Source: Methylobacteriaceae bacterium (GTDB lineage: Bacteria; Pseudomonadota; Alphaproteobacteria; Rhizobiales; Beijerinckiaceae). From it: a DNA stretch of 64,000 nucleotides. How positions within the stretch are numbered: position 1 is the first letter of the stretch; every line of letters starts with the position of its first letter. The DNA lies in the NCBI GenBank assembly GCA_020638135.1, contig JACKJE010000002.1, forward strand, positions 154,657-218,656, read 5' to 3'. Shown in pieces: positions 33,098-42,579 of this stretch. The notes beneath the pieces were generated by a model, which was given only the letters and a program-made list of their open reading frames with translations, was not told the origin of the DNA and made no database searches. A program made the position numbers and the translations under genes.

Positions 33098-34330
33098 ATG
33101 CGCAATTTGACTCTGGGCGTCTGCGTCGCGGCATTGCTGACGGCCGGCGCTGCGCGCGCCGAGGACACCGTCAAGCTCGGCTACATCGACCCGCTTTCGG
33201 GCGGCGGCGCCTCGATCGGCGAGGTCGGCCTGAAGCACTTCCAGTGGCTCGCCGACCAGATCAACGCCTCGGGCGGCCTCATGGGCAAGAAGCTCGAAAT
33301 CCTGCCCTTCGACGACAAGGTCAACCCGCAGGAGGCCGTGGTTCAGGCGCGCAAGGCGATCGACGCCGGCGCGCGCTTCATCACGCAGGGCAACGGCTCC
33401 TCGGTGGCTTCGGCGCTCATCGATTTCGTGCAGAAATTCAATGACCGCAACCCCGGCAAGGAGACGCTGTATTTCAACTACGCCGCGGTCGACACATCGC
33501 TGACCAACGCCAAGTGCTCGTTCTGGCATTTCCGCTGGGACGCCAATTCCACGATCAAGATGGCGGCGATCACCAACTACCTGAAGACGCAGCCGAGCGT
33601 GAAGAAGGTCTACATCATCAACCAGGACTATTCGTTCGGCCAGGAAGTCAAGAAGCTCGCCAACGAGATGCTCAAGGCCAAACGGCCGGACGTCCAGATC
33701 GTCGGCGACGAACTGCATCCGCTGCTCAAGGTCACTGATTTCGCGCCCTATATCGCGAAGATCAAGGCGTCCGGCGCCGATACGGTCATCACCGGCAACT
33801 GGGGCCAGGACATGGCGTTGCTGCTGAAGGCGGCCGCCGACGCCGGCTTGCAGGTCAAGTGGTACACCTACTACGCCGGCGGCGCCGGCGGCCCGACGGC
33901 GATCAAGCAGACAGGTCTCGATCACAAGGTGTTCGACGTCGTCGAGGGCAATCCGAACAGCGCGCCGCCGGACGCCCAGAAGACCGAAGAGGAATTCCGC
34001 GCCAAGTTCAATGTGACGCTTTGGTATCCGCGCGCGGTCAACGAAATGCGCATGTTCCAGAAGGCCGTGACGGAGGCGAAATCGCTCGATCCCAAGGCGG
34101 TCGCCCTGAAGCTCGAAGACATGAAGGTCAAGACCTTCGACGGCGGCGAAGGCTGGATGCGCAAGGAAGACCACCAGTTTCATCAGGATATGTACATCCG
34201 CTCGTTCGGCGCGCTGCCCAAGGGCGCGAAGTTCGACGAGGAGAAGACTGGCTGGGGCTGGACCGAGGTCGCCAAGGTCGCGGCCAAGGACACGGTCGTG
34301 CCGACGACCTGCAAGATGGAGCGTCCCTGA
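33098..34330 (+). CDS. Liv-type ABC importer substrate-binding protein
   Basis: A 410-aa periplasmic binding protein. ATG 33098 lies 5 nt after GGGAGG. The signal peptide ends ARA-ED near residue 21. The mature part begins VKLGYIDPLSGGGASIGEVG, typical of LivK/AmiC-type type-I receptors, and contains VKKVYIINQDYSFGQE near 168-183. It probably binds a branched-chain amino acid, amide, urea or aromatic carboxylate. It is the first gene of a five-gene transporter operon. Confidence 0.92.
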   Translation: MRNLTLGVCVAALLTAGAARAEDTVKLGYIDPLSGGGASIGEVGLKHFQWLADQINASGGLMGKKLEILPFDDKVNPQEAVVQARKAIDAGARFITQGNGSSVASALIDFVQKFNDRNPGKETLYFNYAAVDTSLTNAKCSFWHFRWDANSTIKMAAITNYLKTQPSVKKVYIINQDYSFGQEVKKLANEMLKAKRPDVQIVGDELHPLLKVTDFAPYIAKIKASGADTVITGNWGQDMALLLKAAADAGLQVKWYTYYAGGAGGPTAIKQTGLDHKVFDVVEGNPNSAPPDAQKTEEEFRAKFNVTLWYPRAVNEMRMFQKAVTEAKSLDPKAVALKLEDMKVKTFDGGEGWMRKEDHQFHQDMYIRSFGALPKGAKFDEEKTGWGWTEVAKVAAKDTVVPTTCKMERP

Positions 34331-34338
34331 AGCCACCG

Positions 34339-34377
34339 CGCGGTTCCCGGCGGGCTTCGCGCCTGACCGGGACCGCG
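34339..34377. terminator. Stem-loop between binding-protein and permease genes
   Basis: CGCGGTTCCCGG (34339-34350) pairs with CCGGGACCGCG (34367-34377), with one bulged base; the loop itself can form a smaller GC stem. No U tract follows, so partial termination or RNA 3'-end protection, raising binding-protein over permease levels, is likelier than full termination. Confidence 0.5.
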
Positions 34378-34463
34378 GCGCACAGTCGCGATTTGCGCCT
34401 TTGCACATTCCCGACGCCTGCGTGGCGGGCGCGCGGGAATGATGCGCGAGACGATAGCTCCCG

Positions 34464-35399
34464 ATGCTGGAAATCATCACTTTCTCGACCCTGAACGGCG
34501 TGCTCTACGGCATGTTGCTGTTCATGATGGCAAGCGGCCTGACGCTGATCTTCAGCATGATGGGCGTACTGAACTTCGCGCACGCCAGCTTCTACATGAT
34601 CGGCGCCTATTTCGGTTTCGAGATTTCGCGCCGCATCGGTTTCTGGCCAGGCTTCGTCGTCGCGCCGCTGCTGGTCGGCGGCGTGGGCGCGCTGATCGAG
34701 CGCTTCGGACTGCGCCGCGTCCACGGCTACGGCCATGTCGCCGAGCTCCTGTTCACCTTCGGCCTCGCCTTCGTGATCGAGGAGCTGGTCAACATGTTCT
34801 GGGGCCGCCTGCCCGTCGATTACCGCGTGCCGCCCTCGCTCGATTTCGTCGCATTCAAGCTGTTCGACACGACCTATCCGGCCTACCGCATGTTCATGCT
34901 GGCGACGGCTGTCGCGATGTTCGTGTTCCTGATCCTCATCCTCAAGCGCACGCGGGTCGGCCTTATCATCCAGGCCGCGCTCACCCATCCCAACATGGTC
35001 GCCATGCTGGGCCATGATGTGCCCACCGTCTTCATGCTGGTGTTCGGCGTCGGCGCGGCGCTCGCGGGTCTTGCCGGGGTCATCGCCGGCCCGGCGCTCG
35101 TCACGCAACCGTCCATGGCCGGGCTGCTCGGGCCGATCCTGTTCGTCGTCATCGTCGTCGGAGGCCTCGGCTCGCTGACCGGCGCCTTCCTCGCCTCGCT
35201 GCTGATTGGCCTGGTGCAAACCTTCGCCGTGGCGATCAACGGGTCGCTGTTCGATCTGATCGGGCCGACAGCCACGACGATCTTCGGCGAACTCGGCAGC
35301 GTCACGGTCGCGCAGATCGCTCCCATCCTGCCTTATCTGCTGCTTGTGGTGGTCCTGATCGTCCGCCCGACCGGCCTGTTCGGGAACCGTGAAACGTGA
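34464..35399 (+). CDS. livH: Liv-type ABC importer permease LivH
   Basis: A 311-aa permease with about eight membrane helices and the family segments GLTLIFSMMGVLNFAHASFY (about residues 26-45) and GLAGVIAGPALV near the middle, as in LivH. The stop overlaps the GTG start of livM (GTGA). It pairs with LivM to form the translocation path. Confidence 0.93.
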   Translation: MLEIITFSTLNGVLYGMLLFMMASGLTLIFSMMGVLNFAHASFYMIGAYFGFEISRRIGFWPGFVVAPLLVGGVGALIERFGLRRVHGYGHVAELLFTFGLAFVIEELVNMFWGRLPVDYRVPPSLDFVAFKLFDTTYPAYRMFMLATAVAMFVFLILILKRTRVGLIIQAALTHPNMVAMLGHDVPTVFMLVFGVGAALAGLAGVIAGPALVTQPSMAGLLGPILFVVIVVGGLGSLTGAFLASLLIGLVQTFAVAINGSLFDLIGPTATTIFGELGSVTVAQIAPILPYLLLVVVLIVRPTGLFGNRET

Positions 35400-36649
35400 C
35401 TGGCGCTTCGCGCACCCTTCTGGCCTTCGCGGCCTTCGCGGTCATACTCGCAATCGCGCCGATGGTGTTCGCGTCGGGCACGTCCGTCACCATGATGAGC
35501 GTGATGGGCGTGATGATCATATTCGCGCTCTCCTACAACATGTTGCTTGGCGAGACCGGGCTGCTCTCGTTCGGCCATGCCGTCTATTACGGGCTCGCCG
35601 GTTTCTTCGCCGCCCACGCGATGAACCTGGCGCGGCAGCAGGGGCTGCCGGTTCCCCTGCCTGTCATTCCGCTCGTCGGCGGCGTGGCGGGGCTTTTCTT
35701 CGGCGTGCTGTTCGGCGCGGTATCCACGCGCCGCGCCGGCACGGTTTTCGCCATGATCACCCTCGGTCTGGGCGAACTCGTCTCCGCATTCGCGCTTCTC
35801 ATGCGCACCTTCTTCGGCGGCGAGGACGGGATCTCGACCAATCGCGCGAAGCTGCTGCCGGTATTCGGCTACAAGTTCGGTCCGCAGATCCAGATCTACT
35901 ACCTGATCGCGATCTGGTGTTTCGTCTGTGTCGCGCTGATGTACGCGATCACGCGCACGCCGCTGGGGCGCATGTGCAACGCAGTGCGCGACAATCCCGA
36001 GCGCGCCGAATTCGTCGGTTATTCGGCCCAGCGCGTGCGCTTCATCGCATTCTCGCTCTCGGCGACATTCGCGGGCGTCGCTGGCGCGCTCTCCGCGATC
36101 AATTTCGAGCTGATGAATTCGCACGCCGCCGGCGCCGGCCAGTCCGGCGCGGTGCTGCTGATGACCTATGTTGGCGGCGTCGGGCAATTCATCGGGCCGA
36201 TCATCGGCGCGGTGCTCATCACCTTCCTGCAGACGTCGCTTTCGGACGTCACCAAGGCCTGGATGCTCTATTTCGGCCTGTTGTTCATCGGCGTCGTGCT
36301 GTTCGCGCCAGGCGGCATTTCCGGGTGGCTCGCGCTGCACGCCCCGCTCGTCAGGGGCGGCCGCATCTTCAGGCTCGCGCCCGCCTATGCTCTGGCGGCG
36401 CTCCCCTTCGCCGCCCTGTTCGTCGGGATGGTCCTGCTGATCGAATTGTCCTACCACATGCTGGTCGACGCCGCGAGCGAGGGAACGAAGACGTCGGTCT
36501 TCCATATCGCGATGGACGGCGCGAGCGCGCCCCCGTGGATCGCGACCGTCGTCCTGCTCGTCGGAGGCGTTCTCGGCCTGCGCGCGGTCTGGCCGAAGAT
36601 CGGCGACGCCTGGGCGGCGGCGACCGAACCGACAGGAGGCGAGGCATGA
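35396..36649 (+). CDS. livM: Liv-type ABC importer permease LivM with C-terminal extension
   Basis: A 417-aa permease starting at GTG 35396. The core (about residues 1-310) has the LivM features ALSYNMLLGETGLLSFGHAV and MLYFGLLFIGVVLFAPGGI. Beyond it, residues about 325-417 add two more hydrophobic helices (PAYALAALPFAALFVGMVLL and PWIATVVLLVGGVLGLR), an extension not needed in the basic family. The stop overlaps livG (ATGA). Confidence 0.9.
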   Translation: MTGASRTLLAFAAFAVILAIAPMVFASGTSVTMMSVMGVMIIFALSYNMLLGETGLLSFGHAVYYGLAGFFAAHAMNLARQQGLPVPLPVIPLVGGVAGLFFGVLFGAVSTRRAGTVFAMITLGLGELVSAFALLMRTFFGGEDGISTNRAKLLPVFGYKFGPQIQIYYLIAIWCFVCVALMYAITRTPLGRMCNAVRDNPERAEFVGYSAQRVRFIAFSLSATFAGVAGALSAINFELMNSHAAGAGQSGAVLLMTYVGGVGQFIGPIIGAVLITFLQTSLSDVTKAWMLYFGLLFIGVVLFAPGGISGWLALHAPLVRGGRIFRLAPAYALAALPFAALFVGMVLLIELSYHMLVDAASEGTKTSVFHIAMDGASAPPWIATVVLLVGGVLGLRAVWPKIGDAWAAATEPTGGEA

Positions 36650-37395
36650 CGCCAGCGCTCGCCCTTCGCGATCTCCGAAAGAGTTTCGGCCCAACCGAGA
36701 TCATCCGTGGCGTGACGCTCGACATTCAGGCCGGCGAACGGCACGCGATCATCGGGCCGAACGGCGCCGGCAAGTCGACAATGTTCCACCTGATCAGCGG
36801 CCGCATCAAACCGACCGCCGGCTCGATCGCGCTCAAAGGCGAGGACATCACCGGCCTCGAGCCATACGAGATCAATCACCGAGGCCTGTCGCGCTCGTTT
36901 CAGGTGACCAATATTTTCCCGAAGCTCACAGTCTATGAGAACATCCGCTGCAGCGTCCTGTGGTCGCTCGGCTATCGCTATTCGTTCTGGCGGTTCGTCG
37001 ACCGTCTGCGCGACGCCAACGAGCGCGCCGAAGAGATCATGGAGGAGATCGGCCTTTCCGCGCGGAAGAACACGCCGGCGAGCATTCTCGCCTACGCCGA
37101 GCAGCGGGCGCTCGAAATCGGCATCACGATCGCCGGCGGCGCCGAGGTCATCATGCTCGACGAGCCGACGGCAGGCATGAGCAACAAGGAGACGGAGCAG
37201 GCAGTGGCGCTCATTCGCAAGGTCTCCGAGGGCCGTACGCTGGTGATGGTCGAACACGACATGAGCGTGGTGTTCGGTCTTGCCGACCGCATTTCCGTGC
37301 TCGTCTACGGGCAGATCATCGCCACAGGCGCGCCGGCCGAAATCCGCGCCGACAAGGCGGTGCGCGAGGCCTATCTCGGCGAGGAGGCGCATTGA
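36646..37395 (+). CDS. livG: Liv-type ABC importer ATPase LivG (degenerate signature motif)
   Basis: A 249-aa ATPase. Walker A GPNGAGKST (37-45) and Walker B VIMLDEPTAGM (about 168-178) are intact. The signature, usually LSYGEQ or LPYGQQ in this family, is LAYAEQ (148-153): the Gly that contacts ATP gamma-phosphate across the dimer is Ala. ATG 36646 overlaps the livM stop. See livF for the matching change. Confidence 0.93.
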   Translation: MTPALALRDLRKSFGPTEIIRGVTLDIQAGERHAIIGPNGAGKSTMFHLISGRIKPTAGSIALKGEDITGLEPYEINHRGLSRSFQVTNIFPKLTVYENIRCSVLWSLGYRYSFWRFVDRLRDANERAEEIMEEIGLSARKNTPASILAYAEQRALEIGITIAGGAEVIMLDEPTAGMSNKETEQAVALIRKVSEGRTLVMVEHDMSVVFGLADRISVLVYGQIIATGAPAEIRADKAVREAYLGEEAH

Positions 37396-38099
37396 TGGGC
37401 GCGCTGCTCGAAGTCTCCGGCCTCAACGCCTATTACGGCAAGAGCCATATTCTCCAGGGCGTCGATTTCCAGGTGGAACAGGGCGAGATCGTCTCGCTGC
37501 TCGGCCGCAATGGCGTGGGTCGCTCGACCACGATCAAGGCGATCATGGGGGATGTGCCGCCGCAAGGCTCGATCCGCTTCAAGGGCCGCGAGATCGCAGG
37601 CATGAAGCCACACCAGATCGCTCGTCTGGGGCTCGGCTACGTGCCGGAGAACCGCGACATCTTTCCGAGCCTGACGGTCCGGCAGAATCTGCTGCTCGGC
37701 CAGAAATCGGCGCGCCAGACCGGGCGTTGGGCGATGAGCGACATGTTCGCCGTCTTTCCGCGACTGGAAGAGCGCGCGGACACGCCGGCGGGCGTGCTGT
37801 CGGGCGGCGAGCAGCAGATGCTGACCATGTGCCGCACGCTGATGGGAGATCCCGATCTGGTGATGATCGACGAGCCGACCGAGGGCCTGGCGCCTATGAT
37901 GGTCGAACTCGTGGCCAAACTGCTCGGCGAGATCGCCGAGCGCGGCATTTCCATCCTGCTGGTCGAGCAGAAGCTGACGATCGCGCTGAAAATCAGCCGT
38001 CGACTCTATGTGATGGGGCACGGGCACATCGTGTTCGAAGGCACGCCGGCTGAATTTGTCGCGGATGAGCGCGTGAGGCAGGAGTGGCTGGAAGTGTAA
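37395..38099 (+). CDS. livF: Liv-type ABC importer ATPase LivF (Walker A Lys replaced by Arg)
   Basis: A 234-aa ATPase whose start overlaps the livG stop (TGATG). The signature LSGGEQQML and Walker B LVMIDEPTEGLAP are intact, but Walker A reads GRNGVGRST (37-45), with Arg43 in place of the invariant Lys. In a LivF-LivG dimer this Walker A faces the altered LivG signature, so one of two ATP sites should be inactive while the other (LivG Walker A with LivF signature) is complete. Confidence 0.93.
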   Translation: MGALLEVSGLNAYYGKSHILQGVDFQVEQGEIVSLLGRNGVGRSTTIKAIMGDVPPQGSIRFKGREIAGMKPHQIARLGLGYVPENRDIFPSLTVRQNLLLGQKSARQTGRWAMSDMFAVFPRLEERADTPAGVLSGGEQQMLTMCRTLMGDPDLVMIDEPTEGLAPMMVELVAKLLGEIAERGISILLVEQKLTIALKISRRLYVMGHGHIVFEGTPAEFVADERVRQEWLEV

Positions 38100-38564
38100 T
38101 TCTTCTGTCCTCCCTGTTGGGCGGCGTGGGGGAAGACGTTGCTCAATTGTCCCACATCAAGAGTCGATGAACGCGCCGGTATCACAGAACAAGACAGCGC
38201 CTGCCTTGGCCGTCTCGGCAACCGGCGCGTGACTTTGTCGCGAGGCTAGACGCGCGCCTCCGCATTGCGCGATCCGTCATCGGGGTGTTGACGGCGCGCG
38301 CGACGAGCAGTTGCAAGACCGTCAATTGCGAGCGGAGCCGAGTGCAACCCCTGCAATCGCGCGAGCCGAAGTCAGGCATGTCTTGCCGATTTTTCGCCGA
38401 CGCGCGGTGCGTCGATTCAGATGCTTTCATGATGCGACAGCGGGCGGCCGCCGAAAGCGGTTGATTGAGTTGCCGCCAACGGGGCGCGAAAGTCGAAGTC
38501 AGCGCCCCTTCCCGGCCGCGATGATGAGTTCGACCGGGATGCGAGGCGAGCCATTGGGCGCGGC
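38100..38564. other. Intergenic region downstream of livF
   Basis: About 465 nt without a gene I can support. Open frames here have atypical, Arg-rich translations and no ribosome sites. The region lies between two genes whose 3' ends face each other, so no promoter is required. Confidence 0.5.
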
Positions 38565-38613
38565 GGGGCGAGGCGTTGCGCGTAGCGCAATGCCCGGGCG
38601 CCTTGCCTCCCCG
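38565..38613 (-). terminator. GC-rich stem-loop downstream of the ETF-QO gene
   Basis: An outer stem GGCGAGGCG (38567-38575) with CGCCTTGCC (38599-38607, one mismatch) encloses an inner perfect stem TTGCGC/GCGCAA with loop GTA (38576-38590). G and C runs extend the outer stem. It begins 19 nt after the ETF-QO stop. No U tract is seen. Confidence 0.45.
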
Positions 38614-38631
38614 CGAGCGTGGAGGAACTCC

Positions 38632-40305
38632 TCACATATTCGCGTAATTCGGTCCGCCGCCGCCTTCGGGGCAGGTCCAGGTGATGTTCTGGGCGGGGTC
38701 CTTGATGTCGCAGGTCTTGCAGTGCACGCAGTTCTGCGCGTTGATCACGAACTTCGGATCCTTTTGGTTCGCCTCGTCGGCGTAGACGACCTCGTAGACG
38801 CCGGCCGGGCAGTAGAGCCGCGCCGGCTCGCCATAGTCCGGCAGGTTTTTGGCGATCGGGATCGAGGGGTCCTTCAGCCGCAGGTGGACCGGCTGGTCTT
38901 CCTCGTGATTGGTCGAGGACAGGAACACCGAGGACAATTTGTCGAACGACAGCTTGCCGTCGGGCTTCGGGTAGACGATCGGTTTCACCTCGCTGAGCGG
39001 CTTCAGCGTCGCATAATCCGGCTTGCCGTGCTTGAGCGTGCCGAAGAAGGAGAAGCCGAACAGCTCGTTCGTCCACATTTCGAGCCCGCCCAGCATCGTG
39101 CCGAGCGCCGCGCCGAACTTCGAGAGCAGCGGCTTGACGTTGCGGACCCTCTTCAGATCCTTGCCGATGTCGCCGGCCCGCCATTCGCTCTCGATCTCCA
39201 CGACCTCGTCGTGCGACCGGCCGGCCGCCAGCGCCGCATTCACCTTCTCCGCCGCCAGCATGCCCGAGAGCATGGCGTTGTGCGTGCCCTTGATGCGCGG
39301 CACGTTGATGAAGCCCGCCGAACAGCCCATCAGCGCGCCGCCGGGGAAGGTCAGCTTCGGCACGGATTGCCAGCCGCCCTCCGAGATCGCGCGCGCGCCA
39401 TAGGCGATGCGCTTGCCGCCTTCCAGATGCTGGGCGACGACCGGATGATGCTTGAAGCGCTGGAACTCGTCGAACGGCGACAGCGTGGGGTTCGAATAAT
39501 TGAGATGCGTCACGAAGCCGACGCAGACCTGATTGTCCTCGATGTGATAGAGGAACGAGCCGCCGCCCGTGTCCATCGACAAGGGCCAGCCGAACGTGTG
39601 CTGCACGTAGCCCGGCTTGTGTCTGGCCGGATCGATCTGCCACAGCTCCTTGATGCCGATGCCGAACTTCGGATAGTCGCGGCCCTCGGCCAGCCCGAAC
39701 TTGGCGATCAGCTGCTTGGCGAGCGAACCGCGCACGCCCTCGCCGATCAGCGTGTAGCGCCCGCGCAGCTCCATGCCGCGCGTGAACGAGGCCTTCATCT
39801 CGCCTTCGCGCGAAACGCCCATGTCGCCGGTCGCCACGCCGAGCACTTCGCCCTTGTCGCCGAACAGGACCTCGGTCGCAGCAAAGCCCGGATAGATCTC
39901 CACCCCGAGCGCTTCGGCCTTGCCCGCCAGCCAGCGGCACACCAGGCCGAGCGAGCCGACATACATGCCGTGGTTGTCGAGCAGCTTCGGGAAGGCGATG
40001 TTGGGCAGGCGCAGCGCGCCGCGCGGTCCCAGAAAATAGAAGCGGTCCTCGCTCACCTGCACCTTGAGCGGCTTGTCCTCCTCCTCGCGCCAGCCCGGCA
40101 GCAGCCGGTCGAGGCCGATCGGATCGAGCACCACGCCCGACAGGATATGCGCGCCGACTTCCGAGCCTTTCTCCACCACGACAATGCTGGTCTCGGGGTT
40201 CAGCTGCTTCAGCCGGATCGCCGCCGAAAGACCCGAAGGCCCCGCGCCGACAATCACCACGTCATAGTCCATCCCTTCACGGGCTGGCAGTTGCTGTTCG
40301 TTCAC
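38632..40305 (-). CDS. Electron transfer flavoprotein:ubiquinone oxidoreductase
   Basis: A 557-aa enzyme passing electrons from reduced ETF to ubiquinone at the inner membrane. It has an FAD motif (VVIVGAGPSGLSAAI, about residues 16-30), the membrane/quinone region near GAHILSGVVLDP and the C-terminal [4Fe-4S] ligands in CVHCKTCDIKDP plus TWTCPEGGGGPNY. Length and motifs match the canonical family. EtfB and EtfA are encoded 6 kb away in the same acyl-CoA oxidation region. Confidence 0.95.
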   Translation of the reverse strand: MNEQQLPAREGMDYDVVIVGAGPSGLSAAIRLKQLNPETSIVVVEKGSEVGAHILSGVVLDPIGLDRLLPGWREEEDKPLKVQVSEDRFYFLGPRGALRLPNIAFPKLLDNHGMYVGSLGLVCRWLAGKAEALGVEIYPGFAATEVLFGDKGEVLGVATGDMGVSREGEMKASFTRGMELRGRYTLIGEGVRGSLAKQLIAKFGLAEGRDYPKFGIGIKELWQIDPARHKPGYVQHTFGWPLSMDTGGGSFLYHIEDNQVCVGFVTHLNYSNPTLSPFDEFQRFKHHPVVAQHLEGGKRIAYGARAISEGGWQSVPKLTFPGGALMGCSAGFINVPRIKGTHNAMLSGMLAAEKVNAALAAGRSHDEVVEIESEWRAGDIGKDLKRVRNVKPLLSKFGAALGTMLGGLEMWTNELFGFSFFGTLKHGKPDYATLKPLSEVKPIVYPKPDGKLSFDKLSSVFLSSTNHEEDQPVHLRLKDPSIPIAKNLPDYGEPARLYCPAGVYEVVYADEANQKDPKFVINAQNCVHCKTCDIKDPAQNITWTCPEGGGGPNYANM

Positions 40306-40403
40306 CGGCGCATTCCGATTTTTCGTGTGTCGAACATCATTTTCGACCGCTTGTCCGCCTTACGAGGAAGCGGACGGAACACGCGCCCATCCGCTTCGCC
40401 ATT

Positions 40404-40419
40404 TGCGGCCTTGGCCGCA
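40404..40419 (-). terminator. Perfect short hairpin downstream of actP
   Basis: TGCGGCC (40404-40410), a 2-nt loop and GGCCGCA (40413-40419) form a perfect stem 4 nt after the actP stop on the minus strand. No U tract follows, so it may act as a Rho-linked terminator or 3' protector. Confidence 0.4.
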
Positions 40420-40423
40420 CGCG

Positions 40424-42097
40424 TCAGTGCTTGGAGGCCGCCGCCGCGCCGAGACCCGTTTGCGCACGCACGAACTGGTCCTCGAAATCGGCCGCCTCCT
40501 GTCGGGCGCGCGCGCTGGAGTCGAGCTTGGATGCGATCATCGCGATGATGAAAGCCGTCGTCATCGAGAACAGCGCCGGATTGTCATAGGGGAAGATCGC
40601 GGCGGGGTGGCCGAGCACTTTCGTCCACACCGCTGGCGACAGGATGACCAGCGTGACCGCGGACGCCAGACCGGCGAGGCCGCCGATCAAGGCGCCGCGC
40701 GTCGTCAGCCCCTTCCAGTTCATCGACAGGAGAAGAACCGGGAAGTTGGACGAGGCGGCGATGCCGAAGGCGAGCGACACGAGGAATGCGAGGTTCTGCC
40801 CCTTGAACAGCATGCCGAGCCCGATCGCGACGATGCCGATGGCGACCGTCGCAATCTTCGTGACGCGGATTTCCTCCTGTTCGGTCGACTGCCCCTTGCG
40901 CAGCACGTTCGCGTAGATGTCGTGCGATATGCCCGACGCGCCGGCGAGCGCCAGGCCCGCGACGACCGCGAGGATGGTGGCGAAGGCGACCGCGGACAGG
41001 AAGCCGAGAAGCAGGTCGCCGCCGGTCGCCTTGGCAAGATGCAGCGCGACCATGTTGCCGCCGCCGATCAGCGCGCCGCCGACCTTGCCGCCGACGAAAT
41101 AGTCGGGATTGGTCCCGACGATCGAAATCGCCGACAGGCCGAGCACGCAGATCAGAATGAAGAAATAGCCGATGAAGCCCGCCGCATAGACCGCGCTCTT
41201 GCGCGCCTCGCGCGCGTCCGGCACCGTGAAGAAGCGCATGAGAATGTGCGGAAGGCCGAGCAGGCCGAAGGTCGCGCCGAGGCCGAAGGAAATGGCGCCT
41301 ATCGTGTCCTTGAACAGCGCGCCCGGCCCCATGATCGCCTTGCCGCCCTTGTGCGCGGCGACAGCGGCGGCCGACATCGATTCGAAACTGAACCCGAACC
41401 GCGACCAGGCGAGAATCGCCAGCAACGTGCCGCCTGCCAGGAGCAGCGAGGCCTTGATGATCTGCACCCAGGTCGTGGCGATCATGCCGCCGAATGCGAC
41501 GTAGATGATCATGAGCACGCCGACGAGGACGACTGCATAATTGTAGTCCAGCCCGAACAGCAACTGGATGAGTTCGCCGGCGCCGACCATCTGCACGATG
41601 AGATAGAAGAAGACGACTGTCAGGCCGCCGACCGCGGCCATGATGCGCATCGGCGTGGGGTCGAGACGATACGACACGATATCGGCGAAAGTGAACCGGC
41701 CGAGATTGCGGAGCTTGTCGGCCATGAGAAAGAGCAGGACAGGCCACCCCATGAAGAAGGCGATGGCGTACATGAACCCGTCGAAGCCGCGGGCGTAGAC
41801 GAGACTCGTGATGCCAAGCAGCGTCGCCGCCGACATGTAGTCGCCGGCAACGGCAAGACCATTCTGGAAGCCGGTGATGCCGCCGCCCGCAGTGTAGAAG
41901 TCGCTCGCCGACTTGCTGCGCTTGGCCGCCCAATAGGTGATGCCGAGCGTGGCGAGTACGAAGAGCAGAAAGATCGAGATCGCCGTGAAGTTGACCGGCT
42001 GCTTTTCGCCGCCGGCGGCGATCGCCTCGGCAAGGGCGGGGCCGCTCGCAAGCGCTGCGGAGGTCGCGATGATGGTGGGAATAGCGCGGCGGCTCAC
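40424..42097 (-). CDS. actP: Cation/acetate symporter ActP (sodium:solute symporter family)
   Basis: A 557-aa protein with 13 or so membrane helices and a signal-like N-terminus. Family features are GITGFQNGLAVAGDYMSAAT (about residues 73-92), the sodium-site region, and FFTVPDAREARKSAVYA in the middle. It takes up acetate or other short carboxylates. The upstream DUF485 gene overlaps by 4 nt, the usual yjcH-actP pair. Confidence 0.93.
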   Translation of the reverse strand: MSRRAIPTIIATSAALASGPALAEAIAAGGEKQPVNFTAISIFLLFVLATLGITYWAAKRSKSASDFYTAGGGITGFQNGLAVAGDYMSAATLLGITSLVYARGFDGFMYAIAFFMGWPVLLFLMADKLRNLGRFTFADIVSYRLDPTPMRIMAAVGGLTVVFFYLIVQMVGAGELIQLLFGLDYNYAVVLVGVLMIIYVAFGGMIATTWVQIIKASLLLAGGTLLAILAWSRFGFSFESMSAAAVAAHKGGKAIMGPGALFKDTIGAISFGLGATFGLLGLPHILMRFFTVPDAREARKSAVYAAGFIGYFFILICVLGLSAISIVGTNPDYFVGGKVGGALIGGGNMVALHLAKATGGDLLLGFLSAVAFATILAVVAGLALAGASGISHDIYANVLRKGQSTEQEEIRVTKIATVAIGIVAIGLGMLFKGQNLAFLVSLAFGIAASSNFPVLLLSMNWKGLTTRGALIGGLAGLASAVTLVILSPAVWTKVLGHPAAIFPYDNPALFSMTTAFIIAMIASKLDSSARARQEAADFEDQFVRAQTGLGAAAASKH

Positions 42098-42414
42098 AGT
42101 CCTGCCTCCTTCATGATCTTGGCGATCGTCTCGGCCTGCGTATTGGAAATGCGCAGATGGACGAGCGTCAGCAGCCAGGAAAAAATGACGACGATGGCGC
42201 CGACCGGCCAGGCGATCGTCGCGACGCCGCCTGAAAGCGACGCGCTCAGAATGTCGGGGCGAAGCGACACGGTTAGCAACAGGCCGAGATAGGCGCTCAT
42301 CGCCAAGGCGAAGAGCAGCATATTGGCGCGCGAGCGGCTCGCCGTCAGTTCGGCGAAGCGCGGATTGCTCCGAATCTTCGCGTAGAGTTCCAAATTCTTT
42401 TCATGTTCGGACAT
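42094..42414 (-). CDS. DUF485 membrane protein (YjcH-like) paired with ActP
   Basis: A 106-aa protein with two membrane helices (about residues 33-55 and 65-90) and the family's soluble N-terminus, KNLELYAKIRSNPRFAEL. ATG 42414 is preferred over an upstream start (42441) because homologues begin close to this point. The stop overlaps the actP start. Confidence 0.9.
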   Translation of the reverse strand: MSEHEKNLELYAKIRSNPRFAELTASRSRANMLLFALAMSAYLGLLLTVSLRPDILSASLSGGVATIAWPVGAIVVIFSWLLTLVHLRISNTQAETIAKIMKEAGL

Positions 42415-42579
42415 AGCCGGCCGCCCCTGTGCGATCGTCACGGCGACACGGCGTCAAGCCGTTCCCCGCGCTTCCGACACTGAACAGCGTCCATGGCGAA
42501 GTCGATAATCCAAACGACTAGGTCGACGTCTTGCTTGTGCAGTCGCCATTCGTCGCGCGCGGATGCTCAGGCTGCCCCG

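Noticed and set aside
38311..40548. A 745-codon plus-strand open frame across the ETF-QO gene
   Set aside because: It is antisense to a gene with FAD and iron-sulfur motifs and has no ribosome site or family sequence.
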